This document shows positions 20,474 to 30,980 of a stretch of 45,041 nt of DNA, one piece after another. Numbering within the stretch: the first letter of the stretch is position 1; each line of letters opens with the position of its first letter. The position numbers were made by a program, and so were the translations under genes. Source of the DNA: Rhodocollybia butyracea (taxonomy: Eukaryota; Basidiomycota; Agaricomycetes; Agaricales; Omphalotaceae). The DNA is taken from contig JADNRY010000482.1 of NCBI GenBank assembly GCA_015501585.1, positions 1 through 45,041 on the forward strand. Direction: 5' to 3'. The notes under the pieces were generated by a model. That model had not been told where the DNA came from, searched no databases, and saw only the letters and a program-made list of their open reading frames with translations.

Positions 20474-21861
20474 ATGAACTCGTTCTCTCTCAAACAGCTC
20501 ACTGCCATCACTGCTTTGCCCGATGACCAACGCATTGCTCTTGCTCAAGAAAAGACTTTTACTGCTGTACCTGCTTATCTGGAACCTGTTCGATTAGATT
20601 TTTTTTGTCAATTCTTTCCTTCTGAGATAAATAATTGTTTAGTCTTTTGCTTCAACACAAGGACACTCTAAGATGAACAATCAAGTTACTCATGGTGTTC
20701 TGGAACGTGTAAGTCGCGTTTTTCTTCTTTTTTTCACCTTGAAATACTGACATCGGGTAGCCTTTTATCTTAGCCTCAGCTTCACAGTCTGTGCGCGCTT
20801 CTACCCTTGGTTCTGACTCTTCAGCTTCTGCGCCGCATGTTTCATTCACCAGTGAAATTGAGCTTGCAAAGGAGAAAGGCAAAGCGCCTCCCCCATTCAT
20901 CAGTTGTGAACATGTACGCTCCGTCCTTCGTTCCATCCGTGACAACGATCCATATGCGGGATCCAGTGCTACCAAGAGCACTGCCTGGGCCAAGGTCTTT
21001 GAGACATTTGTAAAAGCAGGCGGGGTGAAGGATACAAGAGCTCAAACGTTGAAGGATAAGGTCAAGGAATTGCTTGATTGCCATGAGGTACGTGTTGTAT
21101 GCTCTATAGTTTCCAGTGATGCTGACTGTTAACCCAGGGAGCACAACGCAAGACACCCATCACGCTTGCTATGCGTAAATTTCTTGATGACTAAGACAAC
21201 GCAATCGCTCTTGGTTCCACCTTAGATGCTGTCGCAAGTATGCGTCGCCGTTCTGCAGATGAGATGGCATCTGCCAGTGTTGTGCGCCGTGAGGTACGTG
21301 AACTTCATGATCATGTTTAACCCTTTTGCTAACGTGTACAATTGTAGAAAGAGAAGAAGAAGACCATAGATGGAAAGTTTATCGCGCAAGCCTCTCTCAC
21401 AACGATGGCTCGTAAGGCTCTTGATGAGAAGGCCGAACTCATCAATCTGAGCTCGGATTCAGAGAATGATCCTGTCAAGGAAGACGAAAGTGATATCGAG
21501 ATGGAAGTTACTCAACACAATGATGCTCCTAACAATTCTGTATGGTTATTTTTGCTTCGCCGCTACCTTTTTGCTTAACGTTTCCCCTTAGGTTATCGAC
21601 GAAAAGACTAATGTTAAGAAGGAGAATAAGTCTCCCAAAGCTAAAGCTCCAAAGTCGAAGAAGAAGCACATGACAAACTCGCATGTACGCAAATGTAGTC
21701 GCCGTGATGACAACAATATTCTTTCAGATATGAAGACAAGCATGGCGGAAACGCAGAAACTGCATGAGCGCATTGTGGACAACATCGAAGCGTCAAACCA
21801 CAAAACTGAAGTGTTCCAGGACAAGTTCCTTGACCTTTTTGAATGTATGGTTAATAAATGA
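20474..21861 (+). pseudogene. Harbinger partner gene (Myb/SANT-like DNA-binding protein), one in-frame stop
   Basis: Six exons join in phase: 20474-20587, 20643-20706, 20774-21087, 21138-21293, 21348-21539 and 21592-21861 (369 residues). The middle (FISCEHVRSVLRSIRDN, STAWAKVFETFVKAGGVKD, LKDKVKELLDC) has the helix spacing of Myb/SANT-like domains found in the second protein of Harbinger elements, which helps the transposase bind DNA and reach the nucleus. The C-terminal half is acidic (LSSDSENDPVKEDESDIEME), then Lys-rich (KAKAPKSKKKH), then a helix (DMKTSMAETQKLHERIVDN). TAA at 21192-21194 interrupts exon 4 in frame, and coding continues cleanly after it. It is either a recent nonsense change or a misread base. 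The domain call is by pattern only. Confidence 0.6.
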
Positions 21862-22017
21862 TTTCGCTCTCCTTGTGCGCTTTTTTTGCTCGTTGCTTAC
21901 TTTATTGCATAGCTTTTATCGCTTGTCACTTACTTTATCGCATAGTTATTGTTCGTTTATCGCAGAAAACATCGTAGTAATTGTTGTATGTACAGTAGTT
22001 GTATCAAATTGAACTAG

Positions 22018-23302
22018 TTAATCATGGAAGTAGTCTTCTAACGTTGGAGGCATACAATCAAATCGCTGCGCAATCTGGTTTGGGCAAACACAGTTTGCTG
22101 CGTTCATGAGAAGTACACCTATACAGTAGTAGCGACCAACGGGAGACAAAAGTACCTGCATTTTACGAAAGTTGTTCAGAAAGGGCCAAAGATTCACGAC
22201 AACACCAAATCCATGCTCTACCTCTATCCGCACCTTGCTCATTGCACGATTCCATGCCCGCTGTTCCTCCGAGAGATCATCATCAGCAAACGGACTGACA
22301 AGATGTGGGCCATATCCGTAAGCCGGGTCTCCAAAGACGACAAAATTGCGCTCGTTGAGAGGTGCATCATCCGGGACATCTGGATGGAAACCAAACTCGT
22401 GGAATTTGTCGAGAAACGCACTGTCGGTGAGAAGATGGTTATCGTTCCGCCGCCCTTCATATGGCCCTGCCAAATTACCAATGATTCCGTTTGGAAGACA
22501 CAAAGCTTGATATTTGAGAGCATGCATTTTCTTGTAGCCATTGTATGCAGCTTCTTGGCCCTCACTGGGACGGCACATCTTCCTAATGGTACAATCAAGA
22601 AATCCAGCACAGTTGGACAACGGTGACCCATAGTTTTTGACAGCAATGGCATAGTCAAGGAGGTTATTGGGATGAAGAACGCCATCAGAATCACAGTCAA
22701 GGAGATGTTTCCACCTATTATCGAGCCAGATAACGAGTTCATTGGTGATTTGAGAGATAGCAGCGATACTTCGGTTGTATCGAGCAACCATGTCATAAAG
22801 ATCGTGACCAGCACGGAAACGAGCAAGAAGAAGGCCCAAGGCTTCAACTGCTGGGAAGTTGTGGGGCTCTTGTGTTATAAACGGGTCTGGTATTTGAAGA
22901 ACTTCAGCAAGGTCAACGATCTCATCAGCCCTAAATCTATGATAACAATTAGTGATGTTTTGGGCATAAGAACAAAAGAAATGCGTACCTAAACCACCAC
23001 ATACAGCTCCTACCAAGCCTATACAAGACTTCTTCACTGATACGTTCACCGCCTTGCTCTTCACGTGGTCGTCCTTCACAAGCTTCAATATCCATCTGCA
23101 GTAACAACATTTCACAGAGTGTTTGTTCTTGGTGTTGTAGTAAGAATAACGATGCAAGAAGAATCGGAGCATTTTGTTCAGAACTAGAACATAAGAAAGG
23201 CAGCGAGGCCAGTAGTAATTGAGGCCCAAGCATGATTGAAAGTGATAAGTAAGTAACGCTATGTAACACATCTTCCAGCAATCTTCGTGTGACATGTGAC
23301 AA
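22018..23302 (-). CDS. PIF/Harbinger transposase (DDE_Tnp_4 type)
   Basis: Two exons, 22989-23302 and 22018-22936, with a 52-bp intron (GTACGC...CATAG), encode 410 residues. This start (MSHVTRRLLEDV) and the junction giving CMWWFR-FRADEIVDLAEV are preferred over reading straight through the intron. A helix-turn-helix-like stretch (DMVARYNRSIAAISQITNEL) precedes the catalytic core. Likely acidic residues are D in GFLDCTIRKMCRP, D in VFGDPAYGYGPHL and E in IEVEHGFGVVVNLWPF, matching the family's GxxD, GDxGY and ExxFG patterns. No stop or frameshift is seen. The gene begins only 8 bp inside the right inverted repeat, so its promoter must lie in or beyond the repeat. Confidence 0.85.
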
Positions 23303-23309
23303 ATTTAAC

Positions 23310-23326
23310 GGGTGCGAAAACGCTCT
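23310..23326 (-). repeat. Harbinger right terminal inverted repeat
   Basis: Reverse complement reads AGAGCGTTTTCGCACCC. AAT follows at 23327-23329. Confidence 0.9.
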
Positions 23327-23440
23327 AATGCCATCGTTTAACTTTCTGTTTTTGCCACCATGTCTCCACTATCCGCTATACCACCAGCACAGTTCCACTG
23401 CTCCGCCATCGCTAGAGTACACAACCAGCGTACAAGAAGT

Positions 23441-23536
23441 GGGAGCGAATAGAGGGATCCGGGAGCGTATAGAGGGAGGCGGGGGCGTATCGAGAGAGGC
23501 AAGAGCGTATAGAGGGAGGCGGGAGGGAGGGAGGAT
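23441..23536. repeat. Minisatellite, about 20-bp GGGAGCGTATAGAGGGAGGC units
   Basis: Four imperfect units (GGGAGCGAATAGAGGGATCC, GGGAGCGTATAGAGGGAGGC and variants) followed by GGGAGGGAGGGAGG. Confidence 0.75.
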
Positions 23537-23718
23537 CTGTAGTTTCACGTTGTGTAGCAGAAATTCGCAGATACTGGCTGTAATTGTCGTAGTGTATAAA
23601 TCTATTCCAGAAGTTATCAGATGAAACGCAGAAAAAACGACAATTAGATGCGAATTTTGGCAGGCATCTGCGTGATTACAGATTACTCAGATTTTCTCGG
23701 ATTTTCTCGTTGTAGGTA

Positions 23719-24189
23719 TTGACTGGGGATAATCACCAGGTTTCAACTCGATTTTTTTCGGTGCCAGCTCCGCATTATGCAGGTGCGTGTTCGGCTACTG
23801 TTCTTCCGTCCTTACATAGGCTCACTTCGCACTCCACAAGTGACACTCGGAACCACGACGACGACGACTTCAATGACGCAGAATTCTACTCGGAAATCAT
23901 GGAGATGACCCCAAAGATGAAAGAGTTGTTGGATAGCTGGAACAAGTATGTCCACACTTTCTATTGTCTCACTCTCTTTTACACCACTACTTTTAGGAAG
24001 ATATTCGGTCATCCTCAAGGGCAGTAAGACAGCGGCGTCGTCAAAGGAAAACATATTGCTCGAAACGGCTCAAACGATCCTCCTTCCACTACCTCGATTG
24101 TTCGTGCCGCGCGAAAAGCCCGGCAGATACAGCGTGTAGCACCCACTACCAACGCTGCTCCCGCTCGTGCTACTTATACTCCAACGTAG
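23719..24189 (+). pseudogene. Two-exon coding relic with a single in-frame stop
   Basis: The first exon ends EFYSEIMEMTPKMKELLDSW-N at 23945. A 51-bp intron (GTATGT...TTTTAG, 23946-23996) leads into KKIFGHPQGQ, then TAA at 24025-24027. The same frame continues DSGVVKGKHIARNGSNDPP and TSIVRAARKARQIQRVAP to a stop at 24187-24189. The quality of the frame after the TAA suggests a recent nonsense change. Basic, Thr/Ala-rich C-terminus. No family recognised. No start ATG was identified upstream. Confidence 0.45.
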
Positions 24190-24461
24190 TATTGGTCTCC
24201 TTTTACTCTCGAAATATTTTATGCCTGCATTCTCCGGTTGTATTCCATCCTGTATCGGACTTCTTCTTCTTGTACCGCCACCGCCGTCGCTACTTTGTTT
24301 TGCTGCTGTGCATTACTGATTGTTGTACTCATTGTTTGTTGCTTGTCGCTCATTGCTCGCTGTTGTATTCAACCATTATTACTTCAAATACACTTGTTTT
24401 CAAGTATCATTGGAAGCGATCATAATAAGGGAAGTAGTAGCAAGTGCTGGGTACAGTAAAA

Positions 24462-24640
24462 GGGCCCTGTATTGGCTGTAGGCCTTGTATTGGCTTGTAC
24501 TGGCTTGTAATTGTTCTAGGCTTGTATCAGCTTGTATCAGCTTGTAATCTTGCGTACCTTGTAAGCGCTTGTGACCATTCAGTAAAAACAAGCGCATACA
24601 AGGTACGCCGACCTTGCAAGCTGTGTGCAGCTTGTATGTC
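24462..24640. repeat. CTTGTA-rich repeat containing a 21-bp hairpin
   Basis: The words GGCTTGTA, CCTTGTA and CAGCTTGTA recur about ten times. Two arms of 21 nt (24552-24572 and 24588-24608) are inverted copies with one mismatch around a 15-nt loop. The core word is the reverse complement of that in the 18270-18545 repeat. Confidence 0.65.
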
Positions 24641-24979
24641 CTCGTTTTCCCTTGTCACCACATACGGTTGACCTACTCTTTTGCTGATGAAGCATCGAAA
24701 ACTCGGGGAAAAGCACTGAGGGATTGGGATACAAAATAACAAAGTTGCAGTTGACCGGGCGGAGAATGGCCTAGGAAGGCCAACGCCCAGAAGATCCATG
24801 TGCGAGCCAGAGGGGATATCAGTTCCCCCTTGTTCCCCTCTCCCTTTTCCTCAACCTTCCAATGCCGGAGCAGGAAAAAGAGCGGCCTGAGGAAAAGGAA
24901 TCGGCAGATACAGGATAAAGCAGCGCGGAAGAGGGGGGAGGGGTTTCTATATCCATATCCGTGTCCGCATCGGCGTCTA

Positions 24980-26390
24980 CATCGTCGTAACCCCTGTGTT
25001 CGTAGGCCGTGTGTTTGTAGATGACAGCGGGAGCAGGAACAGGAGCGTGAACGGAGGCAGGAGCATGAACGGGAGCAGGAGCATGAATGGCAGTGTGAAC
25101 GGGAACAGGAGCATAAACATCAGTAAGAGGAGCCAGAGACCCAGAGACGCCATCTCACCTCTCTTCATATCCACCCAAATCTATATCTAGCAAATCCTTC
25201 ATTCTCCTTCATCCCCTTCAACCCCAGCATATGAGCAGAATCGTAGGCGGGTGAATAAACAGGAACATCGACGATGCCAATGGAGGAAAGAGGGGTGGGA
25301 TGTGTAGTCAGTGATATGGGTGATATGGAGGACTCATCAAAGGCGGAGAACTCCCCATCGTTGTCATTGTCGGAGAAATCAGTGTTCCCAACCGCGTCCA
25401 TAGTTACAAATACAGAATTGTACAGTAAGATAACGCCGATGGAGGTGCAGTTGGGGTTGGAGTTGGAATAGGCTGAGGCGTTGTTTGAGAATGGTGAGCG
25501 CTAGCATTGGGTCAATTGACATCCTCAACATGGCGACGTGGATAGCGCCGACTCGCGTCGGGTCTGGTTGAATTGCATGCGCCTCTTTCTTGATGGTATT
25601 CAAAACCGTTGGCATTGTGGTAGGCCTGGGCGAAGCAAACGAAGGAGTCAGTATACTAGTAAATCCAGCGAGACGGACGTGGGGTGGGGAATCTTACCTT
25701 GATACAAACCAGTTTCTGCGAGTAAGTTGAAAAAGACACAAGTAGACATACCGGGCACTTGAATGTAGCCGCCTTTTTCGAAGGTGCTCTTTTTTTCAAC
25801 TGGAGACCACGAGCCTTTTGTTTTTCTGCGAATGTGGTGTAAGAGCAGCGGCAGGTCTCTTTATCTTCTCGAGTGAGCCAGCGATGTATTGTCGTGCACG
25901 GAATCTGGATCTAACGTCGGTATAGGTAGGAGGTTCTGGTTGCTGAGTATAGATGTATTCCCGTTTGTTTTCGGATTCAGAATGGGATTGAGGACTATTC
26001 GGGCGTTGGAGCAGGTCTTACGCAGGCAACCGAGGCGCAGCAACAGGATGACGTGGTGGAGGGCTAAGGCTTTTTGCATTGGACGTCGTGAAATAATTGA
26101 TATTCAACGTATCTTCGTACGCGGACAAGTCTTGAGCGCTTGAGCTTGGGTGCTGGATAAGCCATTGCTAGGAGAGAATATTCGGTATCATCGAGGATGT
26201 ATCTAGGAGCAAAGACTCTGTATCCTCTGGTCCTGGACTCGCTGGAGGCGACCAAAACTGCTGTAGCGGCACTTTTGATGGCCATGCGGTGCTGCGATAA
26301 GAGCCGAAAGGACTTGGATGAGGTTCTTGGCCGCAATCGGAGGGAACGAGGAAACGACTCGAATTGCGCAATTTGAGAATGACAGACCAA
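24980..26390 (-). pseudogene. Minus-strand gene relic with repeated Ala/Pro/His segment
   Basis: Several stretches look coding on the minus strand. Near 26040-26160 a frame reads SAQDLSAYEDTLNINYF and SPPPRHPVAAPRLP up to a GTAAGA donor. An acceptor about 79 bp on leads into QPEPPTYTDVRSRFRAR and GSLEKIKRPAAAL, then a stop. Around 25165-25401 another frame is acidic (TDFSDNDNDGEFSAFDESS). At 25020-25110 a minisatellite encodes VHAPAPVHAPASVHAPVP. The part at 25525-25750 matches 8430-8690. Exons cannot be joined with confidence and no family is recognised. Probably one or two decayed genes. Confidence 0.3.
25525..25750 (-). repeat. Duplicated gene segment (partner at 8430-8690)
   Basis: Collinear with the earlier copy, including a donor GTAAGATTCCCC and an acceptor CGCCCAG on the minus strand. 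In this copy the frame after the acceptor (MPTVLNTIKKEAHAIQPDPT) is open for 78 codons. Confidence 0.5.
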
Positions 26391-26458
26391 GATAGAACCG
26401 TAGCAACTCTCTACGTAACGACGCTAACGACCGTCTCGATAGATCCGACCGGCCCGCC

Positions 26459-27184
26459 TCACACCGTCTTCCCCTCAGCCTTCAAGAAATCCTTCTCAAA
26501 CTTCATATGCAACTTCTTCCAAACAGCCTTATCCGGCGCCTCCATAGCTACAGTTTTATGCTCCGTCGGCTTCAGCACCGGCACACTTACAATCTCCCCA
26601 AACGACATCTCCTTCCCCCCCACCCGCGCCGTCGCAACCCATCCAAAACACCCTAATGCGCACCCGGGCTTCTTCCCCTCTAACCAAAAGAAATCCATAT
26701 GGTCCATTTTGCGCGCTTCCCCAGGCAACTGCTCGGGGTCGTAATACCCTTCGTACTTGATACGCCCAAAGTCGACTTTGGCCTGGGGACCCATTAACTT
26801 GTGTGGACTGCCGTCTGGCCCAGGCTTTAGCATCTCCATAAGAGACTTGGTGATTCGCTGTTCCTCTAGTGTAGTAGGTTTTTCGGCTTTCCGCCGTTCT
26901 TCAGCGGTTCTCATCGTTGCGGGTACACGCGCTTTGTTGGTGATAAACTTTATGAGGAAATCGTACTCGCGCGGTTCGAGGTCTGGGATTTTCTGAACCT
27001 ATACATCCCCCCATCAGTTAGGTTAGGATTCAACGACCCTTCTTGTTTTTATAAAATCCTTGATCAATGAGCCACTTACATATTCTGTCTCTGGGGTTTG
27101 TGGTTCCGGCGGCATTGTCACCCTGAGTGGGATCGAGTATGCGACTGCGATGAGGGCGGTGAAGATCACAGTGGCTAGGCGCAT
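26459..27184 (-). CDS. Small secreted protein of unknown family (tandem copy 1)
   Basis: Exon 1 (27080-27184) encodes MRLATVIFTALIAVAYSIP, a clear signal peptide, then a Pro-rich linker. After an 81-bp intron (GTAAGT...TATAG, 26999-27079) exon 2 (26459-26998) continues in phase to a stop. Total 214 residues. The mature part is charged (EEQRITKSLMEMLKPGPDG, VDFGRIKYEGYYDPEQLP), then hydrophobic around CALGCFGWVATARVGG, and ends with WKKLHMKFEKDFLK. It is expected to be secreted. A paralogue lies at 28234-29063 on the same strand, and the pair share upstream sequence. Effector-like by size and signal peptide only. No known domain recognised. Confidence 0.75.
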
Positions 27185-27210
27185 TATTGTATGAGTGGGA
27201 TGTGTGTTTG

Positions 27211-27273
27211 CGCGGGTGGTTCTTTGGCCAGCAAAAGATACCCCGTATTCGAGCGCTGAGTGCTCTGTTTTTG
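27211..27273 (-). promoter_or_regulatory. Promoter block shared by the two secreted-protein genes
   Basis: CGGGTGGTTCTTTGGCCAGC followed by AAAAGATAMCCCGTATTCGA lies 27-90 bp upstream of the start codon of copy 1. The same block is at 29135-29193 upstream of copy 2, though the sequence around it differs more. It may hold a shared regulatory site or may simply be the better-preserved part of the duplication. Confidence 0.5.
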
Positions 27274-27274
27274 T

Positions 27275-28233
27275 GTTTTATTGATTTAGGACAGTCTGAC
27301 CTTTGCTGGAGTGCCAAGCAATCGATAAGCGCGCATTGCCCTAAAATGCCATCAACCTGTGCTAGCCTATCAGGCCCCAAGGAGCTCCAAGACTGCTCCA
27401 AGCTGCTCCAAGATAACAAGATACGAACAAAGTGTAACATATGAGGCATCAGCGCCAACAGGAAGAACAGGCAGGAACAGGCAGGAAGATCATCAACTGA
27501 TTCAACATGAAAGACGTACCTGGGAGTTGGCAGACCAGGGCAGACCCTGGCAGACCGTACGCAATCGAGCTCAAGTCGCAGATGCAAAAAAAAACGGCAC
27601 ATCGCACAGGTTCTTTTGTTTTTTCCCTAGTATACATCAATTGTCATCAACAGGGTTGAAAGCCGCACATCTCCAGAGCAGTATAAGGCAGTACACTGTA
27701 CAGACATCTCCGGATCCACACAGATCCACACATGGCAGTGTCACATAGTGTCACATGCGCGCGTTTCAAACCCTTTTTGAGTCTTTTGAGTACTTTTGAG
27801 CCTTTTCGAACCTCCTGCGTCCTTTTTTGAATTTTGGAAATCCAAACACCAAGTTATATCGTGCCCCCTCCCGCCCCGTTCAGCCTCCACAGGCCTCCAC
27901 TTCTCCACAGACTCCACTACCCCAGCAATGAAAGTGTCTGATCAGTATTCCCCCCCTCCCCTCCCGAACTTATATATCTATTAATCCAAGCTGTTATCTG
28001 GTAGTAAGTAGTCCTGACATTTGAACCACAGTAGTACAAATATCTCTTGATTCAATGCGATATTGTTGCTTTTTTTTTTTGTTTCGTTACACATTAGAAA
28101 GAAGCATCACTGTTCAGCGAAGGAGAAAGTCGACGCAGTACTGGCTAAGTATGTAATTATGTAATACCTCTTAGTGCCAACTGTGGTATGAGAATCTACC
28201 GACAACCACCGAGTCAACCCCAACCTCAGCCTT
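27275..28233. other. Intergenic; upstream part duplicated at 29.5 kb
   Basis: Near 27643-27770, ATCAACAGGGTTGAAAG and GCGCGCGTTTCAAA also occur at about 29540-29610, so the tandem duplication extends several hundred bases upstream of the genes. No further gene seen. Repeated CTTTTGAG words lie at 27770-27810. Confidence 0.5.
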
Positions 28234-29063
28234 TCAGGTAGCCATCAAAAAATCCTTCTCAAACTTCACATGCAGCCTCTTCCAAATCTCCCTATCCGGC
28301 GCCTGCTTCGCCACAGTCTCATGCTCCCCATCTATACCCTCCTTCACACTCAGAAGCTCCCCGAAATTCTTATCCTTCCCCTTCACTCGCACCGTCGCAA
28401 CCCACCCTAAATAACCTAAAGCGTAGTTTGGCTCTTTTTTCCCCGCTTTTTTTGACCTCTTTCCCCTCCTCTTTTTGCACCTCTTTTTCCGGAAATATTC
28501 TCTCCATCCGAAAGAAACCCATCTTGTTTGATTCGCTAGCTCTGGGCAACTGCGTGGGGTCGTAATACCCTTCGTATTTGATACGTCGAAAGTCGACTTT
28601 CTTGTCGTGCCCGAGCAGCTTGTGCACAAGCCGGCCCAGCGAATATCCATCTAGCATAGCCTTAAGAGACTTTGTGATTCGGAGTTCCTCTGCTGCAGTG
28701 GCCTCGTCGACTTTCCGCCTTTCTTTGTAGGTGTTTATATTTGCGGTTGCGCCGGCTTTGTTGATGATGAGCGTTATGAGGAAATCGTAGTCGCCTGTAG
28801 CGTGGTTTGCAATGTGCTATGCGATATCCCCGCCCCAATGAAAAAAAAAAGAAAAAACAGGAATGCAAGTTATGAATTAGAACGCTTTTTACGTATAACC
28901 ATCCTTTTTTTTTAAAAAAAATTCCTGAATCCTGATTACTTACCATTATATGCATATTGGACGGGGTCTGAGGTTCCTTCGGAGGGGTTTGAGGTTCCGG
29001 CGACACTGGGATTGAGTATCCGACTGCGATAAGAGCAGCGAAGATCACAGCGGCTAGACGCAT
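28234..29063 (-). pseudogene. Secreted-protein paralogue (tandem copy 2), frameshifted
   Basis: Exon 1 (28944-29063) encodes the same kind of signal peptide (MRLAAVIFAALIAVGYSIP) and a PEPQTPPKEPQTP linker. Intron 28817-28943 is longer (127 bp). Exon 2 matches copy 1 (EELRITKSLKAML, VDFRRIKYEGYYDPTQLP, ALGYLGWVATVRVKG, WKRLHVKFEKDFL). Between GFFRMER and EPNYALGYLG an extra Lys/Glu-rich stretch of about 70 bp is inserted, and the frame changes by one base there. The exon length (583) is not a multiple of three in phase. It is either inactivated or contains an unusual 39-nt AG-rich intron (GTGCAA...AAAAAG), which I consider less likely. Confidence 0.65.
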
Positions 29064-29387
29064 TGTAAACAGTGTGTGTTGCGAGTGAGCGAGTGAGATG
29101 TGTGAGATGTGTGTTGGGGCGACCAGCTGCGTCCGGCGGGTGGTTCTTTGGCCAGCAAAAGATAACCCGTATTCGAGGGCTGAGTATTCTGCTTTTTATT
29201 ACTACTGTTAGGGTCGCTCGAAGCTAGAGCGGCGTCGGTGGCAGCGGCAGCCGGGAGCTTTCTTTAGGCCGTGCCAAGCAACCATGGTGCTAGCCGGGTG
29301 CTATAGCCTTCCCACTGCCTTCCTGCCTCCAAGTCCCGTCCTCGTGGGTCTCAAGTACTTCGTACTTTGGTAAGGAACCCCCATGTC

Positions 29388-30980
29388 TTACATAACAAAA
29401 AGTGTAACATATTCAACGAGGAAAAAACGGACAAGAAGAATCAAGATAGCACGCTGAAGATTTGGCTGATACTGTAAAAGCGCCACAGTATAGTTTTCGT
29501 ACGTATATGTAAAGTAGTGTTTCGTATTTTGCGACTCATCAACATCAACAGGGGTGAAAGCACCCTCCCCAGCCCCGCGTGCGCGCCTGTGCGCGCGTTT
29601 CAAAAAACCTGCTTGGTACGCATCACCGCGTTTCTTGCAGCAAAGATCACAGTTACAGATGCCTTCGCATCGGAAACATGTGAAATCTGTTCGTGAAGTG
29701 TCGAATTCAACGGTGGGGTATCTATGTGAAGATCGACGGATAAGTAAGTAAATAGAAAGCGAGTAAGATAAGGTAAGATATGAATACTCACCACTGGTTG
29801 ACACATCGTACACAATACTTGATTTTGCACTTGGTACCTTCATTTGTAAGTCTCATGTATACTCTGCTTGTCGGTCTGCGGCACTGGCAGTAGTACGACA
29901 TGTCTCCTCTGGCCACTCTGTGCGCACGTCGGGAGCGGTAGAGGTAAGGGCAGAGGTAAGGGAAGAAGTACGGGCGGAGGTAAGGGCAGAAGGAGTAGTT
30001 AACGCATTCGTGACGAAGGAATCGGAGTCTTCGGACTCAGAATCAGAGGAGATGTCGAGAGTAGGGAGAGTATCGGATTTATCGTTGATACCATCGTCCT
30101 GTTTGTAATCGCGACCTTCATCGTCTCCCGGGAGCCAATATTCCTCGAAGCACTCGCCCTGCATAGCATCCTTCCCTAGCGGCTTTCCCAACCAAAGCCG
30201 CGCTGAGGACGGAGACAATGACAATGACAACGGAGGTACAGACTTTCCTTTGCCTTTCCCATTACCAACTGGTCTAGGCCCTGCTCCTTCGCTCTCACAG
30301 CTCGCCAGCGACAACGCCTGCCTACTCTCGTTCGATTGCCGGATCCACTGCATATTCATCGTCCTCACTGGACCCGAATTTAACCTAAGATTGGCCTGCG
30401 CAAGAGAATCATCGCCCTCCTTCTCATCCTCAAACTCGAACTTAAGCAAGCCAGGAAAAGTCATGATATCCCACTGTGTCCCAACATACAGCCTCACCAT
30501 CTGATCACCATGTACATCTTTCTGCAGCGCAACTACATCACCAGGAACACGAACAGGCGACTTCTCGCCCAACGGAACCAGCTTTTGTTCTTTCCGCGAG
30601 ATGGGAAGCTCAGGGTCATTCGCGCCTACAGTACGTTTGGGTTTGGATTTGCGCGACACGGAGACGGAGGGAGAGTGAGTTCGGCTTTGGGCTAGAGACT
30701 GCGATGGACAACCTCTACCACGAGTGGCACTTCCCCGCCCTCGGCCTCGGGCTTGGCTTCGCCTCGGGAGATTCTAGCTTTCACTGTAGTAATCGCCGAC
30801 AACGGCATTGTGCGATGTCGAGGCATTCATTGCTTCTTGCAGCGAGAGCGCGAATGAGTCTGAGGATTCCTTCCGTTTCAGAGGCAACGAACTCGGAGTT
30901 TTCGACGAGGATTGTGCGCCATCCCGACTTAGGTTGCGGGTGTTCCAGACGCGCTCATCGCCGAGCGCCACTAATTTCAA
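29388..30980 (-). pseudogene. CXXC-R1-type zinc-finger gene, interrupted
   Basis: The N-terminal part runs from 30980 (MKLVALGDERVWNTRNL) in one frame with a single TAG at 30774-30776, through RGRGRGSATRGRG, SVSRKSKPKRTVG and GDQMVRLYVGTQWDIMTFPG, to an acidic/Ser-rich region (DISSDSESEDSD). From about 29901 another frame reads MSYYCQCRRPTSR, KCKIKYCVRCVNQ, an intron (29722-29791), then YPTVEFD, FTCFRCEGICNCDLCC. The CxC...CxxxxCxxC...CxxC...CxCxxCC spacing matches the zf-4CXXC_R1 zinc finger, known from CDCA7 and fungal proteins. The TAG, the frame change near 29900 and a TGA at the splice junction suggest decay, unless an intron was missed. Confidence 0.55.

Larger units (their letters stand above)
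20370..23326. mobile_element. PIF/Harbinger DNA transposon
   Basis: A perfect 17-bp inverted repeat AGAGCGTTTTCGCACCC bounds the element (20370-20386, and its reverse complement at 23310-23326). Directly outside lies AAT on both sides (20367-20369, 23327-23329), matching the 3-bp duplications of this superfamily. The 2957-bp element carries the two expected genes, a Myb/SANT-like protein on the plus strand and a DDE transposase on the minus strand, converging with 156 bp between their stops. The transposase reads intact. The partner gene has one stop. Confidence 0.88.

Noticed and set aside
22239..22847. 202-codon minus-strand ORF overlapping the Harbinger transposase.
   Set aside because: It is a shadow frame of the transposase, which has the catalytic motifs.
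22937..23295. Reading the transposase as a single 425-codon ORF.
   Set aside because: The N-terminal part would be translated intron. The spliced alternative gives CMWWFR-FRADEIVDL in phase with clean GT-AG sites.
29920..30108. Plus-strand Glu/Val/Arg repeat ORF (VEVRAEVREEVRAEVRAE).
   Set aside because: It is the complement of a Ser/Thr/Leu-rich stretch in the minus-strand zinc-finger gene. Periodicity on one strand produces it.
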